Below are positions 53,143 to 62,363 of a stretch of 64,000 nucleotides of DNA, piece by piece; positions within the stretch are counted from its first letter, which is position 1, and the number at the start of each line of letters is the position of its first letter. The DNA comes from Pedobacter heparinus DSM 2366 (GTDB taxonomy: Bacteria; Bacteroidota; Bacteroidia; Sphingobacteriales; Sphingobacteriaceae), in contig NC_013061.1 of NCBI RefSeq assembly GCF_000023825.1, positions 3,968,001-4,032,000 of the forward strand, written 5' to 3'. The notes below the pieces were generated by a model, which was given only the letters and a program-made list of their open reading frames with translations, was not told the DNA's origin and searched no databases. The translations under genes were made by a program, and so were the position numbers.

Positions 53143-54270
53143 ATGGAAGAGAAAAAGGCACAGACACTGTTAAGAAAATACCTGGCCGGTGATTGTACAG
53201 AAGCCGAAAAAGCATTGCTGGAATCCTGGTACCTGCAACGGGAGCTAAATGATTTTCCTGATCTGGGTACAAAAGAGCGCCTGCAGGATAAGCAGCAACT
53301 TTTTGCTATGCTCGAAAAAACGCATCATCCTAAAAAGCATAACCTGTACTGGCTTAAACTGACCGCTGCCGCTGCCCTTGCTGCTGTTATTTTCGGTTTG
53401 TGGTTCTATACCTCACAGCAAACAACCATAAATTCCAATGCCCGGGCCGTAAATAAAAATGATATTGCCCCAGGTGGCAACAAAGCGGTGCTTACCCTGG
53501 CCAATGGCGAGGTAATTGACCTGAGCAGTGACAAAAACGGCATTGTTATCCAGGCCGGCCAGCTGGCTTATAGCGATGGAACTGAAATTAAGACCAATGG
53601 TTCAAACGCTTCAGAAGAACCTGCACAGCTCAATACCATTGCTACTCCTGTAGGCGGACAGTACCAGGTTATTTTGCAGGACGGCACAAAAGTTTGGCTA
53701 AATGCAGCTTCATCCCTTCGTTACCCCAGCCGTTTTAACAGCAAAGAACGTAATGTAGAGATCAGCGGGGAAGCATATTTCGATGTAACACATGATGAGA
53801 AAAGACCTTTTAAAGTGCGTAGCAAAGGACAGCAGGTAGAAGTATTGGGTACGGCTTTTAACATTATGGCCTACGATAATGAGGATATGGTTAAGACCAC
53901 CCTATTGAGGGGTGCTGTACGGGTAGCTGGGTTAGGCCCGCTAAAAACTAAAATTGTGACGCTCCTGCCTGGCCAGCAATCACTTTTAACAACACAACAG
54001 ATCAGCGTGAACAACAATCCGGATCTGGAAGAGGTGGTTTCCTGGAAAAATGGCTATTTCAAGTTTAATGAAGACATTAAGAATATCATGAATAAAATTG
54101 CCCGCTGGTATAATATTGAGGTGGTTTACCGCCCGGGTGTAGATCTTAGCCAGACCTTTTCGGGTGAGGTTTCCAAATCAAGAAATGTTTCGGTACTCCT
54201 GAAAGTTATGGAGCTGACCGGTAATGTGCATTTTAAAATAGAAGAAAGGAGGATCATCGTTATGCCCTGA
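53143..54270 (+). CDS. FecR-family anti-sigma factor
   Basis: The 375-aa protein has an N-terminal cytoplasmic part, one membrane helix (about 72-90, LTAAAALAAVIFGLWFY), the FecR domain (TPVGGQYQVILQDGTKVWLN, ISGEAYFDVTHDEKRPF) and a C-terminal DUF4974-like domain (YFKFNEDIKNIMNKIARWYN). It would sequester the sigma factor encoded 77 bp upstream and sense the STN domain of the transporter downstream. Confidence 0.95.
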   Translation: MEEKKAQTLLRKYLAGDCTEAEKALLESWYLQRELNDFPDLGTKERLQDKQQLFAMLEKTHHPKKHNLYWLKLTAAAALAAVIFGLWFYTSQQTTINSNARAVNKNDIAPGGNKAVLTLANGEVIDLSSDKNGIVIQAGQLAYSDGTEIKTNGSNASEEPAQLNTIATPVGGQYQVILQDGTKVWLNAASSLRYPSRFNSKERNVEISGEAYFDVTHDEKRPFKVRSKGQQVEVLGTAFNIMAYDNEDMVKTTLLRGAVRVAGLGPLKTKIVTLLPGQQSLLTTQQISVNNNPDLEEVVSWKNGYFKFNEDIKNIMNKIARWYNIEVVYRPGVDLSQTFSGEVSKSRNVSVLLKVMELTGNVHFKIEERRIIVMP

Positions 54271-54301
54271 TTTTTACCATAAAGATGAGCCTTAAAAAGA
54301 A

Positions 54302-54363
54302 GCCGGGAATGATTGGACCCATCCCCGGCATGTAAGGGCTCTATATATCCGCTCCAAAGCGGA
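54302..54363 (+). other. Two short hairpins between fecR and susC
   Basis: GCCGGG/CCCGGC (54302-54329, 16-nt loop) and TCCGCT/AGCGGA (54348-54363, 4-nt loop) lie in the 139-bp gap. No U-tract follows. They may mark a transcript boundary or processing site between the regulatory and transport genes. Confidence 0.4.
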
Positions 54364-54409
54364 ATTAAGTATTGAATTTACCATTATCAACACCCAAACA
54401 ATCAAATGT

Positions 54410-57400
54410 ATGATTTTTTACCTAAACGTTAAACGTGGTGGAAACCACAGTATTAAACGAAAACTCATCATGCGGATCAACTTATCCATATTTTTCATCT
54501 TACTGGCCATGATACAGGTATCTGCCAGAGAGGTTTTCGCACAAAAAATTACGCTGGACAGAACCAACAGCAGTTTAAACCAGTTGATAAAAGATATCCG
54601 TTCGCAAAGCGGATACGATTTCTTTTATAACAATGCCGTTATTGTAAAAGCCAGACCGGTTTCTATCCATGTCAAAAATGTATCACTGGATGAAGCCCTG
54701 CAGAAATGCTTTGCCAACCAGTCCCTTACTTACCGGATCACTGACAAAATGGTGGTAATCATGGAAAAAGAAAACCATGAAGCTGCACCTGCCGTTCAGC
54801 AAAGTGTTACCGGAAAAGTGGTAGACAGCCTGGGCATGCCACTTCCTGGTGCCACCATCAGGGTTAAAGGCAGCAGCAGGGTTACCCTTACTGATGCTAA
54901 AGGGGTGTTTGTTTTAAAAGACATTGCCGATAATGCATTGCTGGAAATTTCTTACCTGGGTTTTGTAAGCCGCGAAATCAAAGCTTCTCCTAATATGGGC
55001 AACATTGTATTACGTGCTTCACAGTCGGGATTAAACGAGATCGTTGTAACAGCCATGGGCATTTCCAGAGAAAAGAAGGCATTGGGATATGCCGTGCAGG
55101 ATGTAAAATCTGAAGAACTAACTACCCGTCCGACCAATGCACTGAGTGCCATTTCCGGAAAAGTTGCCGGTTTACAGGTCATCTCCTCTGGTGGAAATAT
55201 GGGCGGTTCCACCCGTGTATTGCTGCGTGGTATCAATTCCATTATGGGCAATAACCAGCCCCTGTATGTAATTGACGGAACACCAATTGACAATTCAGAC
55301 ATCAATACTACCTCTACCATAGATGGAAGCGCCGGTAAGGATGTAGGAAACCTGATCCAGGACCTGAACCCGGATGATATAGAAAATATTTCTGTATTGA
55401 AAGGCCCATCTGCTGCTGCCATATACGGATCCAGGGCCGCAAATGGTGTAATCCTGGTAACCACTAAAAAAGGGAGCAAAAAAGAAAAATTCGACATTAC
55501 CCTGAATACAGGTGTTGATTTGGAAAATGTTGTACGCTTGCCTGCCAGACAGCACCTGTATGGTCAGGGTTATGCCACAACCTTTGCCAAGGCCACAATT
55601 GCAGGTAAAGAATATAACATTGTAGATTATGCTTCGGATGAAAGCTGGGGTCCAAAACTGGACGGCACGCCGGTATTGCACTGGTATAACCTGGATCCTG
55701 AATATCCCGCCGATTACCTGAACCCGCAGCCATGGGTATACCCGGAACATGATGTGAACTACTTTTTCCGTACCGGAATAGCGAATACCAATAACATTGC
55801 CATTAGCGGGGCCAGCGACAAGACTACCTATCGCTTATCCTATACCAATAAAAATGTACGGGGCACCGTGCCAAATTCCAGTTTAGGCCGTAATGCCGTC
55901 AACTTTTCGGGTTCAACCCAACTGGGCATCGTAAATGTGTTCAGCAACCTGAATTACATTAAAAATACTTCGCTGGGCAGGCCATGGACCGGCGCTTCTA
56001 ACCGGAACATTATGCTCGAGGCCTTCCAATGGGGTGGTGTGCAGGTAGATTATAAAAAACTAAGTGAATACAAAAGGCCATCAGATGGCACACCCCGCGC
56101 CTGGAACAGGAGCAGTTACCTGAATACACCTGCAGGCAAGGCTACCCGCTTTATCGATAATCCATACTGGTCGGCCTATGAAAGCTATCTGGAAGAGAAT
56201 CGCGACAGGCTTTACGGAAACATCGGCTTTACAGTAGATGCCAATAACTGGCTTAAACTAACCGGTAAAGTACATGCCGACATCTATACTTTTGAGTACC
56301 AGGACCGCATAGCGGTATATTCACGTTCGCAATCGCAGTATCAGGAATACAATAACCACTTTAATGAATTTAACTATGAGTTTTTGGCTACAGCCAAAAA
56401 AAACTGGGATGATTTCTCATTGTCGGGAAATGTTGGCGGAAACATCAGGGACCAGAAACGCAGGGTAATTGACGGATTGACCCAGGGCGGACTCATTGTA
56501 CCGCTGTTCTATAATCTTAAAAATGCACCTAACGTTTTGAACAACAATAATTTTTACCACAGACAGGTTTATTCGTTGTATGGCAGCTTCTCGGCCGGAT
56601 GGAAAGGCATGCTGTACCTGGACGGAACTTTGCGCAACGACTGGTCTTCTACCCTTCCGGTGAACAACAATTCTTTCATTTACCCTTCTGTGACCGGAAG
56701 TTTTGTGATCAGCGAACTGGCAGGTATTAAAAAACAGGAATGGCTTGATTTTGCAAAAGTGCGCCTGGGCTGGGCACAGGTTGGTAATGATACCGATCCT
56801 TATCAGCTTTATCCGGTTTTTGAAGCACAGCAATCATTCAATTCCAATCCTTCTTACCGCCTTCCCGGCACCTTAAATAACCCTGACCTGAAACCGGAGA
56901 TCACCTCTTCTGTAGAAGCCGGATTAAATGTACAGCTGTTTAAAAACCGCCTGGGTTTTGATATCACCTATTACAACAACAACAGCCGCAACCAGATCCT
57001 GCCGGTTCCGGTATCTGCAGCCTTTGGTTACGATAAAAAAGTACTCAATGCAGGTAAAATAAATAACAAAGGACTTGAAGTTACCTTAAATGGTACACCC
57101 GTTAAAAGCACTAATTTTGAGTGGAACAGTACCATCAACTGGTCGCGAAACAGAAATAAGGTAGTTTCGCTGGACAGGGGTGTAAATACCCTGGAACTGA
57201 GCAATCTGCTGGTAACCCTTGTGGCCCAGGAAGGCAAGCCTTACGGACAGATCATGGGTTACGATTTTGTATATGCCCCCGACGGACAGCGTGTGGTACA
57301 GGCAGATGGCACTTATCTTAAAACCTCGCAGCTGGTACCATTGGGCAGTGTACTGCCCGATTACCTGTTTGGTTTTCAAAATACCTTCCGCTATAAAAAA

Positions 57401-57910
57401 TTGCGCATGGGCTTCCTGATCGATGGCCGGATGGGTGGCAGCTTCTTCTCCCAAACCTATAAAGTAGGGATGTATTCGGGAGTTTTAGACCGTACTGCTG
57501 CAAATGGCATCAGGGAAACCGGCACTGTTGTAGACGGAGTTAAGGCCAATGTGGTCTTCCATCCGGACGGGACTTATACTGTAAGCAATACCAGCAAAAA
57601 TGAAACCCGTATTTCGGCTTTAAACTGGGCAAGAAATGAGTACAATGGCCCAACCACTTTTAGTGTGTTCGATGCCTCCTATATCAAATTAAGGGAAGTT
57701 ACCTTGGGCTATAATTTCGACCTTAAAAAGACCGGGACCATTCGTTCTGTAGGGCTTACGCTATATGGAAGAAACCTTTGGAACATTTACACCAAAAGCA
57801 AATACATTGATCCGGAATTTACAAACAGCAGCGGTAATGTACAGGGTATCGAAGGTGGTAACATCCCGGTTCCGGTTACTTATGGTTTAAATGTAAGTGT
57901 TAAGTTTTAA
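54410..57910 (+). CDS. SusC-like TonB-dependent transporter with STN signalling domain
   Basis: The 1166-aa protein is longer than the other SusC copies because it has an STN domain (about residues 45-100, ITLDRTNSSLNQLIKDIRSQ and YRITDKMVVIMEKE) before the carboxypeptidase-regulatory-like domain (VTGKVVDSLGMPLPGATIRV). The plug has NISVLKGPSAAAIYGSRAAN and the barrel ends YGLNVSVKF. The STN domain talks to FecR. The start at 54410 gives a 20-residue charged extension before the signal peptide (MRINLSIFFILLAMIQVSA), which is common in this group; Met21 (54470) is the alternative. Confidence 0.95.
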   Translation: MIFYLNVKRGGNHSIKRKLIMRINLSIFFILLAMIQVSAREVFAQKITLDRTNSSLNQLIKDIRSQSGYDFFYNNAVIVKARPVSIHVKNVSLDEALQKCFANQSLTYRITDKMVVIMEKENHEAAPAVQQSVTGKVVDSLGMPLPGATIRVKGSSRVTLTDAKGVFVLKDIADNALLEISYLGFVSREIKASPNMGNIVLRASQSGLNEIVVTAMGISREKKALGYAVQDVKSEELTTRPTNALSAISGKVAGLQVISSGGNMGGSTRVLLRGINSIMGNNQPLYVIDGTPIDNSDINTTSTIDGSAGKDVGNLIQDLNPDDIENISVLKGPSAAAIYGSRAANGVILVTTKKGSKKEKFDITLNTGVDLENVVRLPARQHLYGQGYATTFAKATIAGKEYNIVDYASDESWGPKLDGTPVLHWYNLDPEYPADYLNPQPWVYPEHDVNYFFRTGIANTNNIAISGASDKTTYRLSYTNKNVRGTVPNSSLGRNAVNFSGSTQLGIVNVFSNLNYIKNTSLGRPWTGASNRNIMLEAFQWGGVQVDYKKLSEYKRPSDGTPRAWNRSSYLNTPAGKATRFIDNPYWSAYESYLEENRDRLYGNIGFTVDANNWLKLTGKVHADIYTFEYQDRIAVYSRSQSQYQEYNNHFNEFNYEFLATAKKNWDDFSLSGNVGGNIRDQKRRVIDGLTQGGLIVPLFYNLKNAPNVLNNNNFYHRQVYSLYGSFSAGWKGMLYLDGTLRNDWSSTLPVNNNSFIYPSVTGSFVISELAGIKKQEWLDFAKVRLGWAQVGNDTDPYQLYPVFEAQQSFNSNPSYRLPGTLNNPDLKPEITSSVEAGLNVQLFKNRLGFDITYYNNNSRNQILPVPVSAAFGYDKKVLNAGKINNKGLEVTLNGTPVKSTNFEWNSTINWSRNRNKVVSLDRGVNTLELSNLLVTLVAQEGKPYGQIMGYDFVYAPDGQRVVQADGTYLKTSQLVPLGSVLPDYLFGFQNTFRYKKLRMGFLIDGRMGGSFFSQTYKVGMYSGVLDRTAANGIRETGTVVDGVKANVVFHPDGTYTVSNTSKNETRISALNWARNEYNGPTTFSVFDASYIKLREVTLGYNFDLKKTGTIRSVGLTLYGRNLWNIYTKSKYIDPEFTNSSGNVQGIEGGNIPVPVTYGLNVSVKF

Positions 57911-57927
57911 TCCAAAATTTTATTCAG

Positions 57928-59475
57928 ATGAATTTTTTTAACAAAATAACTGCCATTGCACTGTTCTCGCTTACTGCCTTTCTTTCCTGCAGTGACGATA
58001 AGCTGGCAGACATCAACATAGATCCGAACAGGCCAGCCAATGTGCCTACCCCAACACTGATCTTATCGGCCGAGAAACAGATCATGGACAACATCAGGAA
58101 CCTTGATTTTTCTCTGAACGGTGCCATGCTGTTTGCACAGTATTACAGTCAGAACATTTACACAGACCAGAGCCGTTACGATGTACCGCGGAATTATTCT
58201 GACCGTTACTGGGCTGATGGATTTAAGGCCCTGAACAACCTCAACGAGATCATCAAGCTGAATACCAATCCGGCTACCAAAGGCTTTGCCTCGGCCGGAA
58301 CGGTTGCCGGTACCAATGCCAACCAGATTGCGGTATGCAGGGTATTAAAAGCTTTTACATTTCATTCGCTAAGCGATGTGTTTGGCGACATCCCTTATCA
58401 GTCTTACGCCGGCAAGGATCCTTCTTTTGAAGCTTTGCAACAGAACCCTGATAATTATACCCCTAAATATGCCAGCCAGGAAAAGATCTATACCGATCTG
58501 CTCCAGGAACTGGACCAGGCTGCCGATACTTTATGGAAATATTCGACAGCCAATACTTTTGGTGTTTCGGATGTGATCTATAAAGGGAACAATGAACATT
58601 GGGCAAGGTTTGCCAACTCTTTGCGTCTGCGTTTGGCAACAAGGATCAGGACCAAATTACCGGCGCTTTCACAGCAGCATTTTACAGATGCGCTGGCGCA
58701 GGGCGTATTTACTTCAAACCTGCACACTGCTGCCTTTAAATACAGCATTGCCGCGCCAAATGAGGCCCCGCTTTTCAGGGCCACAGTTACGGCCAACCGC
58801 AAGGATTTTGCCGTATCACATATCCTCATCAATTCTTTAAAAGGAGAACTGGGGCCTTTTACAACTGTCGATCCGCGTTTACCGGTCTATGCACTGCCCA
58901 ATAAGAACAACCAGTATATTGGCCAGCCTTATGGCCTGCCACTTGAAGCGGCGGGTATCAACGAGCCAACAGACATCAGCTTGCCCGGTGCTTTGGTAAA
59001 TGCAGCCGATTTTAGCGAAGTGCTTCAGGAATATGCTGAAGTAGCTTTTTTAATTTCGGAATACCAGAACTGGAGCGACAGCGAGTACAAAAAGGGTGTT
59101 GTGGCTTCGTTGACACGCTGGGGCATAGCCGAACCGGCAGCACAAACCTATGCCAATAACCTGCCTGCTGCCACTAAAGAAAGGGTGCTTACCCAAAAAT
59201 ACTTTGCACTCTATACCCAGGGGCTTGAAGCCTGGTCGGAAATCCGCCGTACTGGTTTCCCTTTGTTCCTGGTAAAACCAAACGATGTGGTGTGGACCAG
59301 GGTAACGCCTGCAGGCACTTCAGTATATACATTTAAGCCTATTTTTGGCAACGGGATCCCTAAACGCCTTTATTATCCTGTAAAAGAACAAAGTGTAAAT
59401 AAAACCAATTACCAGCAGGCACTGGCTTCGCAGGGCGATGATGTGATCACTACTGCACTTTGGTGGAACAAATAA
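57928..59475 (+). CDS. SusD-like lipoprotein (SusD-like_2 type)
   Basis: The 515-aa lipoprotein (lipobox TAFLSCSD) begins ADINIDPNRPANVPTPTLIL and keeps WARFANSLRLRLATRIRTK. It partners the STN-SusC encoded 17 bp upstream. There is no glycosidase in this operon, so the ligand may not be a glycan. Confidence 0.92.
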   Translation: MNFFNKITAIALFSLTAFLSCSDDKLADINIDPNRPANVPTPTLILSAEKQIMDNIRNLDFSLNGAMLFAQYYSQNIYTDQSRYDVPRNYSDRYWADGFKALNNLNEIIKLNTNPATKGFASAGTVAGTNANQIAVCRVLKAFTFHSLSDVFGDIPYQSYAGKDPSFEALQQNPDNYTPKYASQEKIYTDLLQELDQAADTLWKYSTANTFGVSDVIYKGNNEHWARFANSLRLRLATRIRTKLPALSQQHFTDALAQGVFTSNLHTAAFKYSIAAPNEAPLFRATVTANRKDFAVSHILINSLKGELGPFTTVDPRLPVYALPNKNNQYIGQPYGLPLEAAGINEPTDISLPGALVNAADFSEVLQEYAEVAFLISEYQNWSDSEYKKGVVASLTRWGIAEPAAQTYANNLPAATKERVLTQKYFALYTQGLEAWSEIRRTGFPLFLVKPNDVVWTRVTPAGTSVYTFKPIFGNGIPKRLYYPVKEQSVNKTNYQQALASQGDDVITTALWWNK

Positions 59476-59483
59476 ATACAGCT

Positions 59484-60008
59484 ATGAAAAAAATAGTAAT
59501 TTCCCTTTTTTGCCTGTTGCCCTTACTGGCAACCGCTCAGCAAAGTAAACCCGATGAACGCGGCTATATTGTAAAGGTGGGCGACAAGGCGCCCGACGAT
59601 TTTAAGCTGGTATTGCATACCGGCGAAACCACTAGCCTTTCCAAATTAAAGGGCAAGGTGGTTGTACTGCAATTTACCGCCAGCTGGTGTGTGGTATGCC
59701 GGGAAGAAATGCCCCACCTGGAGCAGCAGGTATGGCAGGCCTATAAAAATAAAGGGCTGATGCTGATTGGTGTTGACCGTGATGAACCGCTGAAAGTGGT
59801 ACAGAAATTTGCGAAAGACATGAAAATCAGCTACCCCCTGGCACTGGACCCGGGCGCAGCTATTTTTGGCCGCTTTGCAGATAAAAAGAGTGGGGTAACC
59901 CGTAATGTGGTGATAGACCAGCAGGGTAAGATTGTTTACCTGACCCGTTTATATGATGAACAGGAGTTTAAAGGTATGCTTGCCGCCATTGATAAGTTAA
60001 TGAAGTAA
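59484..60008 (+). CDS. TlpA/ResA-like exported thioredoxin
   Basis: The 174-aa protein has a signal peptide (MKKIVISLFCLLPLLATAQ) and an AhpC/TSA-type thioredoxin fold with VGDKAPDDFKLVLHTGE, the CxxC motif FTASWCVVCREEMP and VVIDQQGKIVYLTRLY. It probably reduces disulfides in the periplasm. I chose ATG 59484; the open frame from 59460 overlaps susD. It is the last gene of the sigma-controlled operon, suggesting that thiol chemistry is part of handling the imported ligand. Confidence 0.88.
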   Translation: MKKIVISLFCLLPLLATAQQSKPDERGYIVKVGDKAPDDFKLVLHTGETTSLSKLKGKVVVLQFTASWCVVCREEMPHLEQQVWQAYKNKGLMLIGVDRDEPLKVVQKFAKDMKISYPLALDPGAAIFGRFADKKSGVTRNVVIDQQGKIVYLTRLYDEQEFKGMLAAIDKLMK

Positions 60009-60026
60009 GCGCTGTACACCAAACAT

Positions 60027-60058
60027 AAAAAAGGCTAAGGATAACTTAGCCTTTTTTT
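60027..60058. terminator. Bidirectional terminator between convergent genes
   Basis: GGCTAAG and CTTAGCC pair over 7 bp around a GATAA loop, flanked by six A and seven T. The A/T tracts make it work in both directions, ending the TlpA-like operon on + and the ChaA gene on minus. Confidence 0.85.
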
Positions 60059-60067
60059 ATCAACAGA

Positions 60068-61150
60068 TTATGGGGCGATGATGGTAAAGAGGTACACCAT
60101 AAATATCACCAGCAGCACTACCCCCTGTAAAATATTGGTACGGCCTGTTGCCAGCGAGAGCATAATGGTAAACTGTGCCAGCAATAACAATACGGTAGCC
60201 TTCATGTCAATCCCCAGGGTGATGGTCATGCCTGTAACTATAGATACCATGGCTACTGCAGGTATGGTTAAGCCGATACTGGCCAGGGCAGAGCCCAGGG
60301 CCAGGTTAAGACTAGTCTGTAAACGGTTCTTTTTAGCCGCCCGGTAAGCGGCAAGCCCTTCGGGCAATAACACCACCGCAGCAATGATTACACCGACCAA
60401 CGACTTGGGCGCACCAAAATTGACAACTGCATTTTCTATGTCGGGTGCTAAAGCTTTGGCCAGCAACACCACAATACCCAGACAAAGCAACAATAAAAAC
60501 GTACTCACTAAAGCAACTTTAGCGGTAGGTGGTTCGGCATGTGTTTCTTCATTTCCGTCTGCATCAGGTGGTAAAAAGAAATCGCGGTGCCTGATGGTCT
60601 GTACCATTACAAAGGCACCATACAGCACCAGACATACTATGGCCACAAAAACGAGCTGGGTAGAAGTATATTCAGGGCCTGCTTTACTGGTGGTATAATT
60701 GGGCAGAATGAGTGTAAGTACCAGGATGGCCGTAAGGGTAACCAATGCTGCACTTACACCAGGCAGGCTAAACACCTGCTCTTTAAACCTGGCCCCACCT
60801 ACCAGCAGGCAAAGCCCAATAATACCGGTTAAAATGATCATTACCGCAGCCAGCACCGTATCCCTTGCAAGGGCAGCCGTATCGGGCCCACCCGTCAGCA
60901 TCAAAGAAACAATCAGAGCCACCTCTATAATGGTAATGGCCAATGCCAGCAAAAGCGTACCAAACGGCTCCCCTACCCGGTGTGCTACCACTTCTGCATG
61001 GTGTACCGCAGCCAGCACCGCAGCGATCAGCACTGCTGCCAGAAAAAAAGTATAACCGATACCCAGGTTCAGCGACACCCCAAAATAAGCCAGCCAGGCG
61101 ATTACCGGGGCTATAATTGTCCATAAAGGCAATGGTATTTTTTTATTCAT
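60068..61150 (-). CDS. chaA: Calcium/sodium:proton antiporter (ChaA type)
   Basis: The 360-aa membrane protein belongs to the CaCA superfamily. The first repeat has HAEVVAHRVGEPFGTLLLAL and ITIIEVALIVSLML; the second has VVLLPEGLAAYRAAKKN, SLNLALGSALASIGLTIP. These are the acidic helices that bind the cation. About 11 helices are visible. I chose the ATG at 61150 (MNKKIPLPLW); the frame is open from 61195. It likely exports Ca2+ or Na+. Confidence 0.9.
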   Translation of the reverse strand: MNKKIPLPLWTIIAPVIAWLAYFGVSLNLGIGYTFFLAAVLIAAVLAAVHHAEVVAHRVGEPFGTLLLALAITIIEVALIVSLMLTGGPDTAALARDTVLAAVMIILTGIIGLCLLVGGARFKEQVFSLPGVSAALVTLTAILVLTLILPNYTTSKAGPEYTSTQLVFVAIVCLVLYGAFVMVQTIRHRDFFLPPDADGNEETHAEPPTAKVALVSTFLLLLCLGIVVLLAKALAPDIENAVVNFGAPKSLVGVIIAAVVLLPEGLAAYRAAKKNRLQTSLNLALGSALASIGLTIPAVAMVSIVTGMTITLGIDMKATVLLLLAQFTIMLSLATGRTNILQGVVLLVIFMVYLFTIIAP

Positions 61151-61272
61151 CAAATTTGCTTTAAGTAAAATACTGGACAGCTTCAGGTTCCTCAATTATT
61201 ATGCTAAAAACAACAATTAAGCTGTAGCGTTTTGTAATTGTTACACGTTTTAAGATTAAAAACCAAATCAGC

Positions 61273-61689
61273 ATGTATAAATATGTTTTAATCCTGTTTT
61301 GCGCTGCAATGCTTGTGGCCTGCGATAAAAAAGAGCCATCAGATTGTGGGAGATTGATCTGTACCCAGGAATTCCGGATGATCCTTTTTAATTTTACCGA
61401 CAAAGATGGGAGAGGTGTTCCCGTTAAAAATTACAGTGCCATAAACCAGCGTACGGGCGAGGTCATTAAAACAACCGGTGGTGCAACTATCGATTTAAGC
61501 ACGGGTACCTTTATTGTTATTGACGATTCTTCTTTAAAACAACTGTCTGCTGAAGGCGATGACATCAAGGTTACAGCTACTTATGAGGCAACGGGACAAA
61601 CCAAATCGGCCATCTTAAAAGTTTCAGGCGGAAAATGTGCCTGCCACATCCAAAAAATTTCAGGCCCTGAAACTATCGCTTTTGATTAA
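61273..61689 (+). CDS. Putative lipoprotein of unknown function
   Basis: The 138-aa protein has a clear lipobox (ILFCAAMLVACDKKEP). The mature part is a likely beta-sandwich (VTATYEATGQTKSAILKVSG) with four Cys (DCGRLIC, KCAC) that could form disulfides. No family is recognised. It is followed by the YceI gene on the same strand after 78 bp. Confidence 0.65.
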   Translation: MYKYVLILFCAAMLVACDKKEPSDCGRLICTQEFRMILFNFTDKDGRGVPVKNYSAINQRTGEVIKTTGGATIDLSTGTFIVIDDSSLKQLSAEGDDIKVTATYEATGQTKSAILKVSGGKCACHIQKISGPETIAFD

Positions 61690-61767
61690 CAAAGCGTTTA
61701 TTTTCATTTCTTATCATAGATCAATAATTTAACAGCGATAAGCACGTCTATTTGCATAAAAAAAGTT

Positions 61768-62349
61768 ATGAAAAAAATATTCGTTTTGCTTGCAGTATTG
61801 AGTACTGCCCTTTTTGCTTTCAAAGCTGTTGCACCATCAACCTGGACGGCTGATCCGGCGCATTCTAAATTAGGCTTTGTGATTACCCACCTACTGATTA
61901 CTGATGTAGAGGGATCTTTTAAAAACTTCGAATCAACCATCACTTCTTCAAAACCCGACTTTTCTGATGCAGTAATTGAATTGAGTGCGGATGTAAATTC
62001 GGTAAATACCGATAACGACAAAAGAGATGAGCACTTGAGAAGTGCCGATTTTTTTGATGCAGCTAAATTTCCTAAGCTGACCTTCAAAAGCACATCCGTA
62101 AAAAAAGTTGCCGGAAACAAATATAAAGTAAACGGGAACCTGACATTTCACGGGGTAACCAAACCGATTACTTTAGATGCGGTTTTAAGAGGGGTAACCA
62201 CCAATCCAATGTCTAAAAAACCTACTGCAGGATTTAAAGTTAGCGGAACAATTAAAAGAAGCGATTTTGGATTTGGTGCCAAATTCGGTAATGCTATGCT
62301 TAGCGACGAGGTAACCTTAAACGCAAATACAGAATTTGTACAAAATTAA
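61768..62349 (+). CDS. YceI-family periplasmic lipid-binding protein
   Basis: The 193-aa protein has a signal peptide (MKKIFVLLAVLSTALFAFKAVA) and the YceI beta-barrel: TWTADPAHSKLGFVITHLLI, DVEGSFKNFESTI, DNDKRDEHLRSADFFDAAKF, GNLTFHGVTKPITLDAVL and KRSDFGFGAKF. Family members bind isoprenoid-like lipids. It is convergent with the sulfatase gene, with a 14-bp gap. Confidence 0.93.
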   Translation: MKKIFVLLAVLSTALFAFKAVAPSTWTADPAHSKLGFVITHLLITDVEGSFKNFESTITSSKPDFSDAVIELSADVNSVNTDNDKRDEHLRSADFFDAAKFPKLTFKSTSVKKVAGNKYKVNGNLTFHGVTKPITLDAVLRGVTTNPMSKKPTAGFKVSGTIKRSDFGFGAKFGNAMLSDEVTLNANTEFVQN

Positions 62350-62363
62350 AGTACATATATAAA

